Of a stretch of DNA of 8,547 nt, positions 6,787 through 8,547 are shown in pieces. Location: contig DQOP01000028.1 of assembly GCA_015658585.1 (NCBI GenBank), positions 1 through 8,547 of the forward strand. Direction: 5' to 3'. Both the position numbers and the translations under genes were made by a program. The notes under the pieces are model-generated. The model saw only the letters and a list, made by a program, of their open reading frames with translations. It ran no database searches and was not told where the DNA came from. The DNA is from Candidatus Poseidoniales archaeon. GTDB taxonomy: Archaea; Thermoplasmatota; Poseidoniia; MGIII; CG-Epi1. The stretch's first letter is position 1. Each line of letters opens with the position of its first letter.

Positions 6787-7325
6787 TTACCGAAAAGATC
6801 CCCACTGACTACTGAAAGATTATCCTGCCAAACCTTCTCTACCAAAGTACTAAATCTGAAATCCAGGCGATAGTCCTTGGTCTCAACAATAAAACCAGGT
6901 ACACTTATGGAAGTTCCCATTTTTGTTGATGTTAACTTACCGACCAAGGCTGCGTCCTCTTTGCGACAGTGCAGTGTACCATCTTTAGGCAGATCGGATA
7001 CTAGTTTCTTGTATACTTTTTCAAGATCAGATTTTCCTAGTTTGCCAAGTTTAGTGTGAACTTTCTGTCTAGTCTCTTCCAACGCTCGGCGTTGGGTCTC
7101 TAGTCTGTTACGTTTCACCTCCAACTCGGCTGCCGGGATTTCCTGTTGTTCCAATTGTTCTATCTGCCGTTTGGTCTCATTTGCTATCTCCTCAGCAATT
7201 GCCTTGCCTTTCTCGCGAGCCTCAGATAGTCTGGATTCCACCTCAGAATTTGTGGCTTTGCGTATATCCTCTACCTGTTTCTGGCCAGCTTTTTCAACCT
7301 GACTCAGAATTTCCTGAAGCGCCAT
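6783..7325 (-). CDS. atpE: A-type ATP synthase subunit E (peripheral stalk)
   Basis: A 180-residue protein, slightly shorter than the usual 185-200. Subunit E pairs with subunit H (or G) to form the peripheral stalks that hold the head against rotation. Residues 1 to about 95 are a long charged coiled coil rich in Glu, Lys, Gln and Arg, starting MALQEILSQVEKAGQKQVED. Residues about 96-180 form the globular head-binding domain, ending in the family pattern SVPGFIVETKDYRLDFRFST (about 141-160) and the closing LFGK. The H/G partner is not among the visible genes; in many archaeal operons it precedes atpI, which would place it beyond the right edge. The ATG is one base after the atpK stop; its ribosome-binding site is weak. 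The stop overlaps the atpC start (ATGA). Confidence 0.92.
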   Translation of the reverse strand: MALQEILSQVEKAGQKQVEDIRKATNSEVESRLSEAREKGKAIAEEIANETKRQIEQLEQQEIPAAELEVKRNRLETQRRALEETRQKVHTKLGKLGKSDLEKVYKKLVSDLPKDGTLHCRKEDAALVGKLTSTKMGTSISVPGFIVETKDYRLDFRFSTLVEKVWQDNLSVVSGDLFGK

Positions 7326-7326
7326 C

Positions 7327-7683
7327 TCAGTTGCCTAAGTCAGGTAGCTTTCCCATAATCTGGTTCGCGATAACAAAACCAAGGATGACGACGGTCTCAG
7401 GTATAGCAATAAAGATCAAACTGTTAGCAAAGTTGCTTCGATCTTCAGCTACTGCACCTACTGCAGCCGCTCCTGTGTGGGATTGAGCTATGCCCGTACC
7501 AACTCCTGCTAAACCAATAGCAAGACCGGCTCCAATGGCCATATAGCCATAGGCTGTGTTCCTAGCTGCTTCCACTGTGTTCTCATTGTCTGCGTCATGA
7601 CTAGTTGCAGATACTGCTGGCAAGGCTAGCAAAGCTACAAAGAGTGTTGCTGCCAAAACGTATAGATTTGTTTTTCTGTTCAT
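7327..7683 (-). CDS. atpK: A-type ATP synthase proteolipid subunit K (c subunit) with a signal-peptide-like N-terminus
   Basis: A 118-residue rotor-ring subunit. Residues 1-26 resemble a signal peptide: basic start MNRKTN, hydrophobic core, and LPAVSA before a possible cleavage at 26/27. After a polar stretch (about 27-45) comes one hairpin: helix 1 (about 46-75) with the Gly-rich GLAIGLAGVGTGIAQS, a loop with AEDRSN, and helix 2 (about 86-112) with IPETVVILGFVI. E96 is the ion-carrying carboxylate; Q67 on helix 1 and T97 beside E96 match the Q plus E-S/T pattern of Na+-binding rings. The hairpin is single, not duplicated as in eukaryotic V-ATPases. The start chosen is the ATG at 7683-7681, overlapping the atpI stop (ATGA), with GGAG eight bases ahead. 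A longer upstream start would run deep into atpI and add a sequence unlike any c subunit. Ion choice is not decidable from this alone. Confidence 0.95.
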   Translation of the reverse strand: MNRKTNLYVLAATLFVALLALPAVSATSHDADNENTVEAARNTAYGYMAIGAGLAIGLAGVGTGIAQSHTGAAAVGAVAEDRSNFANSLIFIAIPETVVILGFVIANQIMGKLPDLGN

Positions 7684-8547
7684 GCTGTTGTCTCCGTTTC
7701 GTGTGTGTATTTTCGGGTGTACCCGAAAGGAGTGTAATCTGTTCCCCCTCCAACAAAGAATTTGGGGAAACATTCGACGTATTGAAGACGCAAGGAGTTT
7801 ATTCCTGAACCAATCAGGCCCAGGGTGAAAACCAACAATTGTCCTACCAATAGTACTAGCAAGGCTGGAATAATGCTAATACCTGAAAATCCAATATCAA
7901 AAGCCATGCCATTGAAAGCATGGGCCAAACCATAATCTGCAACTCCCAGAGCTGCAATTCGAACATAAGAAATTACCTGAACAAATACAGAAGGAACCTC
8001 AACCAAGGCTACAATACCCTCTGCAGAAACCGCCAAAGAAAGACCTACCAAAAAGGCCGCTAAACCTCCCCACAATTCAATTTCATCGGACAAGCCAAGT
8101 CGAAAACCTAATAGGGAATTTCCAAATAACCATGGAGGAATAAAGAGCAAACCACCCCAAAGTATCATAATCCATGATAATTTCTCTTGAACTGCATGTT
8201 TTAGATGATGCATATTCAGTGCATTGTAGAAACCCATAGCCAGACCCAGAGTGACATAAAACAGACCAATTCCACCTGTAGCAAGGAGGAAGAAACCAAC
8301 ATCTGCTGAATCTGACTTGTGGAGGACGTATTCATGATTCAGCATGGGTATCGCGAAGCCAAAGGCTTCTGCAAATAGTATAGTTCCAAAGAAGAAAGCT
8401 GAGAAACCAGCAAGACGTATTATCTTACCAAGTTGTAACAATTCATCACTGTGACCATAGTTTTTAACTAAAAGATGACCCAGCAAGAAGTAGAAGAATC
8501 CATATCCCAAGTCACCAATCATCAATCCAAAGAATAAAGGATAACCA
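7680..8547 (-). CDS. atpI: A-type ATP synthase subunit I (membrane stator, a-subunit homologue), C-terminal part
   Basis: Partial; the frame stays open to the right edge, so the start lies outside. About 288 residues are visible out of a usual 600-700: the C-terminal membrane domain only. It begins at the conserved GYPLFFGLMIGDLGYG motif of the first membrane helices and continues through several hydrophobic helices. The ion half-channel residues are present: E183 and R196 (visible numbering; VEVPSVFVQVISYVRIAALG), 13 apart as in Thermus subunit I, and a second arginine, R253, in GINSLRLQYVECFPKFF, corresponding to the paired arginines of yeast Vph1 (R735, R799). The end, FVGGGTDYTPFGY, is the family's terminal signature. 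Subunit I carries protons or Na+ between the membrane faces and the ring carboxylates. Its TGA overlaps the atpK ATG. The internal TTG/ATG near 8525 is not a start. Confidence 0.95.
   Translation of the reverse strand, partial: GYPLFFGLMIGDLGYGFFYFLLGHLLVKNYGHSDELLQLGKIIRLAGFSAFFFGTILFAEAFGFAIPMLNHEYVLHKSDSADVGFFLLATGGIGLFYVTLGLAMGFYNALNMHHLKHAVQEKLSWIMILWGGLLFIPPWLFGNSLLGFRLGLSDEIELWGGLAAFLVGLSLAVSAEGIVALVEVPSVFVQVISYVRIAALGVADYGLAHAFNGMAFDIGFSGISIIPALLVLLVGQLLVFTLGLIGSGINSLRLQYVECFPKFFVGGGTDYTPFGYTRKYTHETETTA
7692..7695 (-). promoter_or_regulatory. Ribosome-binding site for atpK
   Basis: GGAG on the minus strand, eight bases before the ATG at 7683, inside the end of atpI. Together with the ATGA overlap it fixes the start at the signal-peptide methionine and not at the in-frame ATG at 7773. 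A separate site is sensible because the ring needs several c subunits per complex. Confidence 0.6.

Noticed and set aside
7327..7773. Longer form of AtpK starting at the ATG at 7773
   Set aside because: It would overlap atpI by more than 90 bases and add 30 residues unlike any c subunit. The ATG at 7683 has a GGAG site, an ATGA junction and a good signal-peptide start.
7680..8525. Complete 281-residue protein starting at the TTG/ATG near 8525
   Set aside because: The frame continues upstream to the window edge and encodes the conserved GYPLFFG motif of subunit I, so this is the internal part of a larger gene.
1..8547. tRNA, rRNA, CRISPR, insertion sequences, large repeats
   Set aside because: Essentially all bases are covered by recognised coding sequence, and I saw no tandem or inverted repeat of notable length.

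Overview
The window is a compact piece of an archaeal chromosome. It holds two convergent, fully packed operons with no mobile elements, RNA genes or CRISPR arrays. The gene set (Rpo7, Spt4, a GTP-dependent dephospho-CoA kinase, ribosomal proteins eS24 and eS27-type/S27ae, and an A-type ATP synthase) is archaeal, and the gene order is typically euryarchaeal. A Thermoplasmatota affiliation, possibly an uncultured marine lineage, is plausible. It is an inference from general character, not something the sequence proves.

Left part, plus strand (1-1561): the end of rpo7, then spt4, the dephospho-CoA kinase, rps24e and rps27ae. Adjacent genes abut or overlap by one base, so they are very probably one transcription unit. 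It supplies RNA polymerase stalk and elongation factors, a CoA-biosynthesis enzyme and two small-subunit ribosomal proteins.

Right part, minus strand (8547 down to 1564): the A1A0 ATP synthase operon, read in the order atpI-K-E-C-F-A-B-D, followed by a 55-codon gene. atpI is cut by the window edge. Every junction lies between a 10-base overlap and a 1-base gap, which implies strong translational coupling. I and K form the membrane motor, E the peripheral stalk, C, D and F the central stalk, and A and B the catalytic head. The AtpA sequence has an intact P-loop and no intein. AtpK carries a signal-peptide-like N-terminus, one hairpin and a Gln/Glu/Thr ligand set that could suit Na+ as well as H+.

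The most interesting item is the last gene of the ATPase operon (1564-1731, minus). It encodes a 55-residue protein with one membrane helix, starts inside the atpD stop codon, and ends two bases from the rps27ae stop. It is short enough to be missed by ordinary gene calling. Its position matches that of the small hydrophobic AhaG gene of the Methanosarcina mazei aha operon, so an ATP synthase accessory or assembly role is a reasonable hypothesis. Because the operons meet with only two bases between stop codons, each transcript must end inside the opposing genes. Oligo-T runs suitable for archaeal termination sit in the lysine codons of the opposing reading frames.
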